NCBI RefSeq assembly: GCF_002834385.1
Contig: NZ_PITQ01000001.1
Span: 558,001 to 622,000 of the forward strand
Source of the DNA: Rahnella sp. AA
GTDB taxonomy: Bacteria; Pseudomonadota; Gammaproteobacteria; Enterobacterales; Enterobacteriaceae
Direction of reading: 5' to 3'
Length of the DNA: 64,000 nucleotides
Positions 50,787 to 60,058 of this stretch are shown here, piece after piece. Made by a program: the position numbers and the translations under genes. How positions within the stretch are numbered: position 1 is the stretch's first letter; the number at the start of each line of letters is the position of its first letter. The notes beneath the pieces were generated by a model. The model saw only the letters and a list, made by a program, of their open reading frames with translations, had not been told where the DNA came from and searched no databases.

Positions 50787-50924
50787 GGATGATGTCCTGA
50801 GCCACTATTTTGGAAGTCCCATTCCAGGATGTGGCCGGAAACGTACCATCGTCTTTCGGGTTGAAGGTACTGCCGGGCGGGGGACGTTCCGGTGTCAGCT
50901 GTTCGGTAAGCTGACAGAAACGAT

Positions 50925-50954
50925 TGTAGTGGCCAATGAAAATTGGCCACTACA
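50925..50954. repeat. Perfect 13-bp hairpin with GAAA loop
   Basis: TGTAGTGGCCAAT-GAAA-ATTGGCCACTACA is perfect, with a GAAA tetraloop. It lies about 290 bp left of the IS element in a gene-free 516-bp stretch (50730-51245). It may be a palindromic repeat unit or the trace of a lost mobile element; no ORF of the stretch is convincing. Confidence 0.65.
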
Positions 50955-51331
50955 GATCTACCTTTTAGAGTTGGCTTGAGTCGTATGAAAAAGTATTTGT
51001 TGTATCGTTTAATAAATATATCTCGGTTGGACCAGGTAAGAGTTTGTTATAAATTGTTTTAAAGTAATGCCAATAATGTATTGTTATTACTATAAATAAC
51101 TGTTGACTTAATTTCACCCCAGTAAAAATGGAGTTAATAGGAGGATTTGAAGTGCAAAGAGATAATTGTTCATTTTTGTCATTTTACGGAAATTAAATCT
51201 TAATCAAATCGTAATAATTACAAACTAATTTCATTTAACTATTACTGCAAGTGTAAGTATCCCGATAAAACGGCCCATTCACTTTTAGAGATCTTCCGAC
51301 ATACTGATTATGTCCACCTGAGGAGATCGCT

Positions 51332-51598
51332 ATGCGTAAAATCCGATTCACCGAGCACCAGATCATTGCCGTCCTGAAATCAGTCGAAGCGGGCAGGACC
51401 GTCAAAGATGTGTGTCGCGAGGCCGCTATTTCCGAAGCCAGCTACTACAACTGGAAGGCGAAATATGGCGGGATGGAAGCCGCTGATATCAAAAAGATCA
51501 AAGATCTTGAGGACGAGAATCGTCGCCTCAAACAGATGTTTGCCGATATCAGTCTGGAATGCCGGGCGCTGAAAGACGTTATTGAAAAAAAGCTTTAA
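51332..51598 (+). CDS. IS3-family transposase OrfA
   Basis: 88 residues. N-terminal HTH (MRKIRFTEHQIIAVLKSVEA, then VCREAAISEASYYNWKAKYG) and a leucine-zipper-like tail (LEDENRRLKQMFADISLECR) as in IS407/IS51-type OrfA proteins. It binds the element ends and ends at the slippery sequence; RBS GAGGAGA is just upstream. It is made alone or as the N-terminal part of the OrfAB fusion. Confidence 0.9.
   Translation: MRKIRFTEHQIIAVLKSVEAGRTVKDVCREAAISEASYYNWKAKYGGMEAADIKKIKDLEDENRRLKQMFADISLECRALKDVIEKKL
51585..51592 (+). promoter_or_regulatory. Programmed -1 frameshift site of the IS
   Basis: AAAAAAAG just before the OrfA stop contains the classic A-AAA-AAG heptamer. The -1 frame is open from here into OrfB without a stop, so slipping gives the OrfAB transposase. 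Confidence 0.8.
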
Positions 51599-51648
51599 AA
51601 CCAGCGATAAAGCGTGAGCTTGTCAGCTATCTGACAGCACAATTTGCC

Positions 51649-52443
51649 ATGAGCTTACGCCAGGCGTGCAGGACGTTATCGCTGAGCAGGACGGTGTTTC
51701 GTTATCAACCGGATATGCGACGTGATGAAGCGGTGATCCAGAGGCTGACTGAGGCGGCTGAACGCTACCCCCGCTACGGATTTAAGAAGCTTTTTCATGT
51801 GCTTCGCAGGCAGGGCCACGTCTGGAACCACAAGCGTGTACACCGGATTTACTGTCTGCTAAAACTGAATTTTCGTCGCAAGGGTAAACAACGCCTTCCG
51901 GTGCGCAATCCAGCCCCGCTGGCAACGCCGGAAGCGCTCAACCAAAGCTGGTCGATTGATTTTATGCACGATGCGCTGACATGTGGCCGACGTTTTCGGA
52001 CTTTCAACGTCGTTGATGATTTTAACCGTGAAGCGCTGGCTATTGAAATTGACCTGAATATCCCGGCGCAGCGCGTCGTCCGGGTGCTGGACAGGATAGT
52101 GGCAAACCGTGGATATCCGATGAAGATGCATATGGATAACGGGCCAGAACTGGTTTCACTGGCACTGGCGCGATGGGCCGAAGAACATGGTGTGTTGCTG
52201 GAATTTATCAAGCCGGGAAAACCGACGCAGAATGCGTTTATCGAGCGTTTTAACCGGACATACCGGACGGAGATACTGGATTTTTATCTGTTCAGAACCC
52301 TGAATGAGGCGCGGGAAATTACGGAGCGCTGGCTGACTGAATATAACGGCGAGCGGCCTCATGAATCCCTGAACAACCTGACGCCGGAAGAGTACCGGCT
52401 GATGGCTGAAACCCCGGAAATCTCAAAAAGTGCGTGGGACTAA
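51649..52443 (+). CDS. IS3-family transposase OrfB (DDE catalytic part)
   Basis: 264 residues from the first ATG; the natural product is the OrfAB fusion, since the frame is open back to 51592. N-terminal HTH_21-like region (YPRYGFKKLFHVLRRQGHVW), then the rve integrase core with D in SIDFMHDALTCG, D in MHMDNGPELVS and E in NAFIERFNRTYR, and the family ending NGERPHESLNNLTPEEY. All three acidic residues are present. Confidence 0.92.
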   Translation: MSLRQACRTLSLSRTVFRYQPDMRRDEAVIQRLTEAAERYPRYGFKKLFHVLRRQGHVWNHKRVHRIYCLLKLNFRRKGKQRLPVRNPAPLATPEALNQSWSIDFMHDALTCGRRFRTFNVVDDFNREALAIEIDLNIPAQRVVRVLDRIVANRGYPMKMHMDNGPELVSLALARWAEEHGVLLEFIKPGKPTQNAFIERFNRTYRTEILDFYLFRTLNEAREITERWLTEYNGERPHESLNNLTPEEYRLMAETPEISKSAWD

Positions 52444-52567
52444 AACGGGTGCGCTTGCAACTATACCCACAGTTGTACCCTCGCAAGGTACTTGATGTGG
52501 GTTGAAGTTGATTGAGTTGGGTGGAATTAACATATTGTAGACGTGCTGATTTCGGCGGGCTCAGAAC

Positions 52568-52595
52568 GCAAAAACGGACCTCCGTGGAGGTCCGT
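52568..52595 (-). terminator. Terminator after the duplicated tRNA-Phe end
   Basis: Minus-strand reading: CGGACCTC / GAGGTCCG stem with 4-nt loop followed by TTTTTGC. It lies just downstream of the extra copy of the tRNA 3' end. Confidence 0.8.
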
Positions 52596-52602
52596 TGATA
52601 TG

Positions 52603-52623
52603 AATTTGGTGCCCGGACTCGGA
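52603..52623 (-). repeat. Duplicated tRNA-Phe 3' end (possible att remnant)
   Basis: A 21-bp exact copy of the tRNA-Phe 3' end and its flank (present in the true gene at 52766-52786) lies 163 bp downstream of it. Only the terminal part ending in ACCAAATT is repeated. This is the usual footprint of site-specific integration at a tRNA gene. Confidence 0.75.
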
Positions 52624-52731
52624 CAATGCTGCGAAGCGGCTTTGTACAGCGCTTGCGCTGGCCCCGAAGAGGTGAGTCTCAGTATGAGACGAATAATCGA
52701 ACGGAGTTCGATGGAGAGTCCGTACCTCAGA

Positions 52732-52759
52732 AAGCAAAAAACCAGCCGTTAAGCTGGTT
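52732..52759 (-). terminator. tRNA-Phe terminator
   Basis: Minus-strand stem AACCAGC / GCTGGTT with 6-nt loop followed by TTTTGC, about 10 bp after the tRNA. Confidence 0.8.
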
Positions 52760-52769
52760 TCTTTAAATT

Positions 52770-52845
52770 TGGTGCCCGGACTCGGAATCGAACCAAGGAC
52801 ACAGGGATTTTCAATCCCTTGCTCTACCGACTGAGCTATCCGGGC
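52770..52845 (-). tRNA. pheV: tRNA-Phe (GAA)
   Basis: 76 nt with encoded CCA. Acceptor GCCCGGA / TCCGGGC, D-arm with AGCTCAGTCGGTAGAGC, anticodon stem GGGAT / ATCCC around loop TTGAAAA (anticodon GAA), T-arm with GGTTCGATTCC. Almost identical to E. coli tRNA-Phe. Confidence 0.98.
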
Positions 52846-52855
52846 AACGGGGCGC

Positions 52856-52884
52856 ATTAAACCGTATTGGGCATGTGTCGTCAA
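52856..52884 (-). promoter_or_regulatory. Sigma-70 promoter of tRNA-Phe
   Basis: Minus strand: TTGACG, 17-bp spacer, TTTAAT, then the GC-rich discriminator GCGCCCCGT, as in stringently controlled tRNA promoters of enterics. Confidence 0.88.
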
Positions 52885-53539
52885 CGGCTTTTTGTGACAA
52901 CAGTGGGGTTCATCATCTGAATGATGCTTTTTACGTCGATTTGTCGATTTAACTGACAGAACCCGTCAGTTGACCTGAAACCGTGTGTACAGAGATGAAT
53001 TTTTTGCGGCGGATATTGACGCATTCTGTAAGAAATTCGCGCAACGTTCAGGGTTGAACAGGGGGGGAAAAGATGCCATTATTGCGCCGATTTATTAAAC
53101 AACTCTGATCCCGTTTTCACGCGACAGCTCAAGAGGGTTGCGGCATGGCTGGTTTATCACATCGCACTGTTTGTCAGTGCAAAAATACTCTGATGTTGAT
53201 CTCCGGGTGCTGTAAACACCACGATTTCAGTTTTCCTCCTTTTGCAGATCCTTTCATGCGGTAAGGCTACCGTTTGCTCGCTGTTAGACATTATTAAAAA
53301 CAGAGAATTAACACAGAGCAGTCCTCTGATTTTACTGTTGTCTATCAGACGTGGCCGGGCCTGAAACTCGATTTGTTACCGCTTTGCCCTCACGGCATTG
53401 TTCCGTCACACTCGATATCTTGCTCTTGCCAACGTCATTTGCCGGGCTGGACTCTGCGCACTCTGTTTTTAAGACGTATGAACCAGCCTATTGCCGTGCC
53501 CTCTGGCACACCCTCTTACTTAACCGTTTGAGAGTCTCA
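52885..53539 (+). other. 655-bp leader region of ornithine decarboxylase
   Basis: No protein gene of normal size. It holds a short ORF of 11 codons (53073-53108) behind a very strong Shine-Dalgarno run, and further pyrimidine-rich stretches (TTTTCCTCC around 53230) that could pair with it. The frame that continues upstream of speC to 53351 does not resemble the family. A translation-sensing leader like that of speF in E. coli is possible but not shown. Confidence 0.45.
53073..53108 (+). CDS. Candidate leader peptide (11 aa) upstream of speC
   Basis: ATG at 53073, product MPLLRRFIKQL, stop TGA. A run of seven G and AAAAG precedes the start, giving an excellent ribosome site for such a short frame. 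It shares with the ornithine-sensing SpeFL peptide only the basic pair and the position far upstream of an ornithine decarboxylase gene. Could be chance. Confidence 0.3.
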   Translation: MPLLRRFIKQL

Positions 53540-55702
53540 ATGAAACACTTAAAACTTGCAGCCAGCGCTTCCGTCGCCCCTTATCTCCAGACCGCGCGTC
53601 TGGTCGTTGACTTGCGTCGTGCGGATTACGCCGATGTGGCAGCCATCATTATTTCTGTTGGTGATCTGAATCATGGCCGGTTGGCGGAGATAGAAACTCT
53701 GGGGTTTGGGATCCCCGCGTTTGTTGCCGTGCAGGGAACTGAGCAGGTTTCGCCGGAGTTTTTACCGGTGCTCAAAGGCGTGATCACCCTATCTGACGCT
53801 AATCAGGCATTTTATGCCGCGCAGATTGAATCGGCTGCGCAGGCTTATGAAGAAGCGCTGTTTCCACCGTTTTTCGATACGTTGAAAAAGTACGTCGAAA
53901 TGGAAAACGCCACCTTCGCATGTCCCGGGCATCAGGGTGGGGAGTTTTTCCGTCGCCATCCGGCAGGGCGCCAGTTTTATGATTTCTACGGCCCGAATAT
54001 TTTCCGTTCTGACATGTGCAATGCAGACGTCAAGCTGGGCGATTTACTGATCCACGAAGGTTCGGCTAAAGATGCTCAAAAGTATGCGGCCAAAGTGTTC
54101 AATGCAGATAAAACCTATTTCGTGCTGAACGGCACGTCTGCTGCCAATAAAGTTGTGACGAATGCATTGCTGACCCGTGATGATCTGGTGCTGTTTGACC
54201 GCAACAACCACAAATCCAATCATCATGGTGCGCTGTTACAAGCGGGGGCAACGCCGGTATATCTCGAAACGGCGCGTAACCCGTTTGGCTTTATTGGCGG
54301 TATTGATGCGGCCTGTTTTGATGAAACCTATCTGCGTAAGCAAATTAAAGATGTCGCGCCACACCGGGCGGGTGAGAAACGTCCGTTCCGCCTGGCGATT
54401 ATCCAGCTCGGCACGTATGACGGTACCGTATATAACGCGCGCCAGGTGGTCGATAAAATTGGTCATTTGTGTGATTACATCTTGTTTGATTCCGCATGGG
54501 TAGGCTACGAGCAATTCATCCCAATGATGAAAGAGTGCTCACCGCTGTTGCTGGAACTTAACGAGAATGATCCCGGTATTATCGTCACACAGTCAGTTCA
54601 CAAACAGCAGGCAGGTTTTTCACAAACCTCGCAGATCCATAAAAAAGACAATCACATCAAAGGCCAGAAGCGCCATTGCAGCCATAAAAAGCTCAACAAT
54701 GCCTTTATGATGCACGCTTCTACCAGTCCGTTTTATCCGCTGTTTGCCGCACTGGACGTTAATGCGCGTATCCACGCCGGTGGCAGTGGAAAACATATGT
54801 GGATGGAATGCGTGAAGCTTGGCATAGAAACCCGCAAAATGCTGCTCGACCAATGCTCCATGATTTTGCCGTTCGTTCCGCCGGTTGTGGGCGGCAGGCG
54901 CTGGCAGGATCATGAAACCAATGAGATGGCTAACGACGTCAGTTTCTTCGATTTTGTGCCGGGTGAAAGCTGGCATGCCTTCTCCGGTTATGCTGAGAAG
55001 CAGTATTTTGTCGACCCGTGCAAATTGCTGCTGACTACGCCGGGGATCGATGCTTCCAGTGGCAAATATACGGAGTTCGGCATACCGGCGACCATTTTGG
55101 CGAACTATTTACGCGAAAACGGTATCGTGCCGGAGAAATGCGATCTGAACTCGATTCTGTTTTTGCTGACGCCAGCCGAAACGCCGGCCAAAATGCAGTT
55201 GCTGGTGGAGGAGTTGGTGCGCTTTGAGCAGTACATCGAAGAAGATGCCCCGCTCAGTGAAGTGCTGCCAACGGTTTATCGTAAAAACGAAGACCGGTAC
55301 CGCAATTACACGATCCGCCAGCTTTGTCAGGAAATGCATAATCTGTACGTCAGCTTCGATGTGAAGGAGCTGCAAAAAGAGATGTTCCGCGAGAAAAGCT
55401 TCCCAAAAGTGGTGATGAACGCACAGGACGCGCACAACGAGTTTATCCGCGACAACATCGAGCTTGTGGCCATTGGTGATGCTGAAGGCCGTATCGCAGC
55501 AGAAGGAGCATTACCTTATCCGCCGGGCGTACTGTGCGTGGTGCCTGGCGAGCTGTGGGGTGGGGCTGTGCAGCGCTATTTTATGGCGCTGGAAGAGGGC
55601 ATCAATCTGCTGCCGGGCTTCTCCCCTGAACTTCAGGGGGTCTATATCGAGAAAAAACCGGTCGGCTGGAAGCGGGTTATGGGATACGTACTCGCTGAAT
55701 AA
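53540..55702 (+). CDS. speC: Ornithine decarboxylase
   Basis: 720 residues from ATG 53540 (MKHLKLAASASVAPYLQTAR); the frame is open 63 codons further back but those residues do not fit the family. PLP enzyme converting ornithine to putrescine. N-terminal wing domain, ATFACPGHQGGEFFRRHPAG, the PLP-lysine segment TQSVHKQQAGFSQTSQIHKK, and the C-terminal domain ending PGFSPELQGVYIE. It combines traits of the biosynthetic SpeC and inducible SpeF; no potE antiporter follows, which favours SpeC. A terminator follows directly. Confidence 0.9.
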   Translation: MKHLKLAASASVAPYLQTARLVVDLRRADYADVAAIIISVGDLNHGRLAEIETLGFGIPAFVAVQGTEQVSPEFLPVLKGVITLSDANQAFYAAQIESAAQAYEEALFPPFFDTLKKYVEMENATFACPGHQGGEFFRRHPAGRQFYDFYGPNIFRSDMCNADVKLGDLLIHEGSAKDAQKYAAKVFNADKTYFVLNGTSAANKVVTNALLTRDDLVLFDRNNHKSNHHGALLQAGATPVYLETARNPFGFIGGIDAACFDETYLRKQIKDVAPHRAGEKRPFRLAIIQLGTYDGTVYNARQVVDKIGHLCDYILFDSAWVGYEQFIPMMKECSPLLLELNENDPGIIVTQSVHKQQAGFSQTSQIHKKDNHIKGQKRHCSHKKLNNAFMMHASTSPFYPLFAALDVNARIHAGGSGKHMWMECVKLGIETRKMLLDQCSMILPFVPPVVGGRRWQDHETNEMANDVSFFDFVPGESWHAFSGYAEKQYFVDPCKLLLTTPGIDASSGKYTEFGIPATILANYLRENGIVPEKCDLNSILFLLTPAETPAKMQLLVEELVRFEQYIEEDAPLSEVLPTVYRKNEDRYRNYTIRQLCQEMHNLYVSFDVKELQKEMFREKSFPKVVMNAQDAHNEFIRDNIELVAIGDAEGRIAAEGALPYPPGVLCVVPGELWGGAVQRYFMALEEGINLLPGFSPELQGVYIEKKPVGWKRVMGYVLAE

Positions 55703-55712
55703 AAATAAGGAG

Positions 55713-55737
55713 TGCCCGTCTTGTGACGGGCATTTTT
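55713..55737 (+). terminator. Terminator after speC
   Basis: TGCCCGTC / GACGGGCA stem with TTGT loop, then TTTTT. Confidence 0.92.
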
Positions 55738-55914
55738 CTCAGGCAGTGAAATATTGTGATATAGCTCGAATATATGTGAAACGAGCCGCTGCATTAGAGA
55801 TACCTGCGTCACAGTTGATTAAAAGCATAAAACATAAGTGAGAAATCAGAATACTCAGAGTGGTTTTGAAGAATTATAACTAATGCAGGACTCTCTTTTA
55901 ATAAAGGTGACTGC

Positions 55915-57279
55915 ATGTCAGCATTAACTGAAAAGATCACTGTCAGAGAAAAACTGGGGTTTGGATTAGGTGATGCAGCCAGTCACATTGTTTTTGATTC
56001 CTCTGTTGCTATTCTGGCTTACTTCTATACAAATATTTATGGTCTGCCTCCCGCAGTAATGGGAACGCTTTTCTTACTGGTCAGAATTCTGGATGCTATT
56101 ACTGACCCTATTATGGGGGCTATTGCCGACCAGACTAAAAGCCGTTGGGGGAGATTCCGTCCCTGGTTACTGATCATTTGTATCCCCTTTGCCGTAAGTT
56201 GTGTACTGGTTTATTCAACGCCTGACTTTGAACAAACCGGTAAAATCGTTTATGCGGTGTTTGCTTATATTTTTATGACAATAATGTACACCGCAATCAA
56301 TATTCCATATTGCTCGTTAGGTGCTGCGATTACGGCGGATCCGCAAGACAATCTTTCCCTGCAATCCTGGCGTTTTGCCATTGCGCCTATTGGTGGCGCC
56401 ATGGGCACGGCGCTGATCTTACCGTTAGCCGATTTTATCTCACCGGCAGACCGGGCGAGCGGCATGCAGTGGGCGATGGGCATCTTCGGTGCCATTGGCT
56501 GCCTGATGTTTTTCGTTTGTTTCCTGACAACGCGTGAACGTATTACTCCCGTGAAAGAAGAAAATATGAATATTCTGCGGGATGTTCGTGTTCTTTTACA
56601 AAATGACCAGTGGCGAATTCTTTCCGTTTATAATCTTGCCATGTTGTGCGGTGTTGTCGTTCGCGGCAGTTTATTAGTTTACTTTGTGCAATATGTTCTT
56701 CATCAGGGCAGCGGGATTATTTCAATATTCATGATTGCGACAACGATCGCTGCTGTTGTGGGAAGTTTATTTGCCAAAAAATTGGGAACATGGATGTGCA
56801 AAATACGTGCATCTGTGTGGGTTAATATATTAAGTGCACTGGCAGGATTACTTTTCTTTATTTTACCAACAGACTATTGGATCCCGGCATTTATCGTGCA
56901 TATCGTTCTCAATTTATTGCAGGGGATCAATGCCCCGTTGCAATGGTCAATGATTACCGATGCAAACAATTATGGAGAATGGAAAACACAGCGCCGTATT
57001 ACGGGGATGAACATCGCCGCTAATATCTTTGTGATCAAGCTGGGTGTGGCGATTGGCGGTGCACTGACGGGATGGGGATTGGCATGGTTTGGTTATCAGG
57101 CCGGTGTGGAGCAACAAACACCTGAAGCGGTGCGGGGCGTACTGATTTTATTTACTGTTTTACCGGCAATTTTTTATCTGATTACTGCATTCTCTATCCG
57201 TTATTATCATCTGACAGAGGACCGGATGAACAATATTATCGATGACCTTGGAAACGGAAAATTCCAGGCTCAGAACTAA
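55915..57279 (+). CDS. GPH-family sugar:cation symporter
   Basis: 454 residues with twelve predicted helices. N-terminal KLGFGLGDAASHIVFDSSVA and the loop motif SRWGRFRPWLL are hallmarks of the glycoside-pentoside-hexuronide family (MelB, GusB, YicJ). It would import a glycoside or hexuronide with H+ or Na+. No glycosidase gene stands beside it, so the substrate is open. RBS AAAGGTG lies before the ATG. The region ahead (55740-55914) has a possible CRP half-site (TGTGA at about 55751). Confidence 0.88.
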   Translation: MSALTEKITVREKLGFGLGDAASHIVFDSSVAILAYFYTNIYGLPPAVMGTLFLLVRILDAITDPIMGAIADQTKSRWGRFRPWLLIICIPFAVSCVLVYSTPDFEQTGKIVYAVFAYIFMTIMYTAINIPYCSLGAAITADPQDNLSLQSWRFAIAPIGGAMGTALILPLADFISPADRASGMQWAMGIFGAIGCLMFFVCFLTTRERITPVKEENMNILRDVRVLLQNDQWRILSVYNLAMLCGVVVRGSLLVYFVQYVLHQGSGIISIFMIATTIAAVVGSLFAKKLGTWMCKIRASVWVNILSALAGLLFFILPTDYWIPAFIVHIVLNLLQGINAPLQWSMITDANNYGEWKTQRRITGMNIAANIFVIKLGVAIGGALTGWGLAWFGYQAGVEQQTPEAVRGVLILFTVLPAIFYLITAFSIRYYHLTEDRMNNIIDDLGNGKFQAQN

Positions 57280-57287
57280 GTGATCGT

Positions 57288-57318
57288 CTGCCGCTCCCCG
57301 TTTCACGAGGAGCGGCAG
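57288..57318. terminator. Hairpin between convergent symporter and mltC genes
   Basis: CTGCCGCTCC / GGAGCGGCAG, 10-bp perfect stem with an 11-nt loop between convergent genes; weak U-tracts on both sides. Confidence 0.55.
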
Positions 57319-57329
57319 TACTCTGAACG

Positions 57330-58409
57330 TTAGTCTACGCGACGGTAGCTGCGCTGAGTATTGTTCACTTTGTACAGATAGCGGCGTGATTCGGCGGACG
57401 GATGTCGGGTCGTTAATGTATCGTACACGTCACCCGGTGCCATATTGTTGATGATATTAAACGCCTGCGTTTTATTGCTGGAGAAGACCCGTAATACGCT
57501 GCCAGCACCGCCATTGTACGCGGTAATTACCGCATAACGGCGTGACGTCGGGTTACTGATGTTCCCCAGATAAGTCGTTTGCAGCATGGCCAGATATGCC
57601 GTACCGGTATTAATATTATTTTGTGGATCAAACAGATAGCTTCGGCTCGGTTTACCCCATTTCCCTTCGGCTTTAAAGACATCAGCCCCGGCAGAGTGTT
57701 GCACAACCTGCATTAATCCCAGTGCATCGGCGTTACTCACTGCATACGGGTTGAATGCGGATTCGGTCTGCATAATCGCAAGTATTAATGACTGGTCGAC
57801 ACCATATTTAGCTGATGCTTCACGGATCATCGGCAGATATTTGTGCGCACGCTGATTCAGGTGGTTTGGCACCATCTGGATTGTCACGGAGTAAATCACA
57901 TGCATGCCAGACTGACGGCGCATCAGCTTATTCTGGATCAGGTAATCGGCAAAGCTGGACGCACGGCCTTCCCAGCGGATTGGCTGACCAGTATTGTCGA
58001 GGACCTGTCCGTAAAGCATGGGTTCACGGCTGATCTGAATGTCATTGGCGTCAGAATAAAGGTCTACGTTACCCGGATCATCGCCGACCAGTAAGGTGCT
58101 GACGATCGCCTGACGCAGGCTGGTGGCCGGATCTGTGCCAGAAATGGTTTCGATAGTAATGGTACCCGCATCAAAGTTGATGTGGCTGCGGGTATAGTAC
58201 TGATCGCTATATTTCACGTAGTCCTTCGGACCGGCGATCAGTACCTCGTTCATACCCCAGATATTCTCGATGTTATGGGCAAACTGACCCATCAGAATAT
58301 CGAATCCGTTGGTGTCTTTTACGTAAGCTTCGTTGAACTGGTCTTTCTTACTGCCGGAACAGGAAATCAGCATCGGTGCGATAACCAGCAAAGCTAAAAT
58401 TTTCTTCAT
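57330..58409 (-). CDS. mltC: Membrane-bound lytic murein transglycosylase C
   Basis: About 359 residues. Outer-membrane lipoprotein that cleaves peptidoglycan glycan strands with formation of 1,6-anhydro-MurNAc. Lipobox [11 protein letters not shown] (Cys lipidated), N-terminal MltC-specific domain, then the SLT catalytic domain with the active-site Glu in [30 protein letters not shown] and [16 protein letters not shown]. Start set at MKKILALL (58409), the family N terminus; an ATG four codons earlier (58421) is possible. Part of the conserved mutY-yggX-mltC cluster. Confidence 0.95.
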   Translation of the reverse strand: MKKILALLVIAPMLISCSGSKKDQFNEAYVKDTNGFDILMGQFAHNIENIWGMNEVLIAGPKDYVKYSDQYYTRSHINFDAGTITIETISGTDPATSLRQAIVSTLLVGDDPGNVDLYSDANDIQISREPMLYGQVLDNTGQPIRWEGRASSFADYLIQNKLMRRQSGMHVIYSVTIQMVPNHLNQRAHKYLPMIREASAKYGVDQSLILAIMQTESAFNPYAVSNADALGLMQVVQHSAGADVFKAEGKWGKPSRSYLFDPQNNINTGTAYLAMLQTTYLGNISNPTSRRYAVITAYNGGAGSVLRVFSSNKTQAFNIINNMAPGDVYDTLTTRHPSAESRRYLYKVNNTQRSYRRVD

Positions 58410-58485
58410 CTTAAAAGCCATTTCTGATGAAAAAAGCAGGCGCCCGGAGCACCTGCCTTAATAATTAATCATTGATTTTTAATGA

Positions 58486-58758
58486 TTATTTTGATGGCGG
58501 GGTATAGCCTTCAATATGAACATCCTGACCTTCAAACAGGAAGTTCACCATTTCCTGTTCAAGCAGTTTACGGTCATCGGGGTTCATCATGCTGAGTTTC
58601 TTTTCGTTGATCAGCATGGTCTGTTTCGTCATCCACTGTGACCAGGCTTCTTTAGAGATTTCGTTGAAAATACGTTTACCAATCTCGCCAGGGTATAGCT
58701 GAAAGTCTTGCCCTTCGGCATCGCGCTTGAGAAAAGTGCAAAAAATCGTTCTGCTCAT
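58486..58758 (-). CDS. yggX: Fe(II) trafficking / oxidative-damage protection protein
   Basis: 90 residues, the full YggX family length. Small cytosolic protein that protects Fe-S clusters; typical sequence [20 protein letters not shown] with Cys7, [14 protein letters not shown] and [18 protein letters not shown]. It starts 9 bp after mutY on the minus strand, forming an operon with mutY and mltC as in other enterics. Confidence 0.96.
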   Translation of the reverse strand: MSRTIFCTFLKRDAEGQDFQLYPGEIGKRIFNEISKEAWSQWMTKQTMLINEKKLSMMNPDDRKLLEQEMVNFLFEGQDVHIEGYTPPSK

Positions 58759-58767
58759 GCTAATTCC

Positions 58768-59835
58768 TTATCGATCGTTCTTTTGGGTCGGTTCTTTTGC
58801 CAGTTGTGTCAGTAAACGCTCAACCGGCGCGGCCAGCCCGACGGATTGCGGTTGCGCTAAGTTATACCAGAGACCCGCACCTTCATCCATGCAACCCGCA
58901 GCAGAACGCAGATTTAACCACATCGGGACAATATCCAGATGGAAATGGCTGAAAGTGTGACGAAAAGCGGTCTGCTGCTGCAACTGGTTTTGCGTAACAC
59001 CGTATTTTTTTAGCCCGACCGACAGCTCGTCTTCGGTTGCGAATTGCGGAAAGCAAAACAGCCCGCCCCACAGGCCGACTGGCGGTCGTTGCTCCAGCCA
59101 GACTTTGTCTTCCTGCTGGATCATCAGCATAAAAGCCGTTTTTTCCGGCAGAGTAACTTTCGGTTTTTTGCCGGGATATTTTGCCCAGCTGTGGTGTGCA
59201 TAGGCTTCACAACCCGATTTCACCGGGCACAGTTCGCATTTCGGCTTGCTGCGGGTGCAGACCATCGCCCCTAAATCCATCATCGCCTGATTAAACTGCG
59301 CAACGCCTTCTGCGGGCGTGACGTCTTCGCTAATTGCCCACAAACGGTTTTCGGTTTTCTTTTCGCCCGGCCAGCCGTCAACGGCGTAACAACGGGCCAG
59401 CACGCGCTTCACATTACCGTCTAAAATGGGATAGTGCTGGTTTAACGCCAGTGACAGCACTGCGCCTGCGGTCGAACGACCAATGCCCGGCAGCGCGAGA
59501 ATTTCATCAAAAGTCGTCGGGAACGCGCCATTGTGCTGAGTGGCAATAGTTTGCGCCGCTTTATGTAAGTTACGCGCACGGGCGTAATAACCCAGGCCTG
59601 TCCACAGGTGCAGTACCTCATCGAGCGGTGCGGCAGCGAGATCGGACACTGTCGGAAACCGTTCCATAAACCGTTCGAAATAAGGAATAACGGTAGCGAC
59701 CTGGGTTTGCTGCAACATCACTTCGGAAAGCCAGACTTTATACGGTGTTTTTGCGATTTGCCATGGCAGCGTTTTGCGGCCATAGCGCTGATACCAGTCG
59801 AGCACCAGCGGCGAGAAACTCTTGGCTTCCATCAT
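58768..59835 (-). CDS. mutY: A/G-specific adenine DNA glycosylase
   Basis: 355 residues; removes adenine mispaired with 8-oxoG. HhH motif [16 protein letters not shown] with catalytic Asp downstream ([11 protein letters not shown]), [4Fe-4S] loop C-X6-C-X2-C-X5-C in [18 protein letters not shown], and a C-terminal NUDIX-like domain (about 235-355) for 8-oxoG recognition. Two adjacent ATGs open the frame. Divergent from trmB. Confidence 0.96.
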   Translation of the reverse strand: MMEAKSFSPLVLDWYQRYGRKTLPWQIAKTPYKVWLSEVMLQQTQVATVIPYFERFMERFPTVSDLAAAPLDEVLHLWTGLGYYARARNLHKAAQTIATQHNGAFPTTFDEILALPGIGRSTAGAVLSLALNQHYPILDGNVKRVLARCYAVDGWPGEKKTENRLWAISEDVTPAEGVAQFNQAMMDLGAMVCTRSKPKCELCPVKSGCEAYAHHSWAKYPGKKPKVTLPEKTAFMLMIQQEDKVWLEQRPPVGLWGGLFCFPQFATEDELSVGLKKYGVTQNQLQQQTAFRHTFSHFHLDIVPMWLNLRSAAGCMDEGAGLWYNLAQPQSVGLAAPVERLLTQLAKEPTQKNDR

Positions 59836-60058
59836 GGGTGAATAACAGTCCGGCAGGGTTAAAAGACGGGGCTGATCACATCACAGTTCCCGTCTGGCTG
59901 TAAACCGGAACTTTCCGCACTGTAATGACGGATTTCCTGCCCGCAAGCCTTGCTAATCGGGAGTAAGTTTGGATAATGCGCCTTTCCTTATATTTAGTGA
60001 CCAAAGCACAGGCATCCGCGCGCGGGTACCGCGTCTTGCCAATCGGAGTGGAAACACC

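Larger units (their letters stand above)
51246..52459 (+). mobile_element. IS3-family insertion sequence (IS407/IS51-like)
   Basis: Two overlapping transposase frames with an A7G slippery site and a DDE integrase domain define an IS3-family element. Tentative ends are imperfect inverted repeats starting TGCAAG (51246) and ending CTTGCA (52459), giving about 1.21 kb. The repeat beyond these bases is weak and no clear target duplication is visible, so the borders may be off by some bases. The frames are intact; the copy may be active. Confidence 0.75.

Noticed and set aside
52561-52884. Minus-strand 107-codon frame over the tRNA-Phe region
   Set aside because: It is read through the tRNA gene, its promoter and two terminators; not a protein gene.
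53351-53539. N-terminal extension of ornithine decarboxylase by 63 codons from a GTG
   Set aside because: The residues do not fit the family, which begins MKxLKxA-like at 53540.
55745-55770. CRP site upstream of the GPH symporter
   Set aside because: Only one half (TGTGA) fits; the other half is poor, so it is not listed as a feature.
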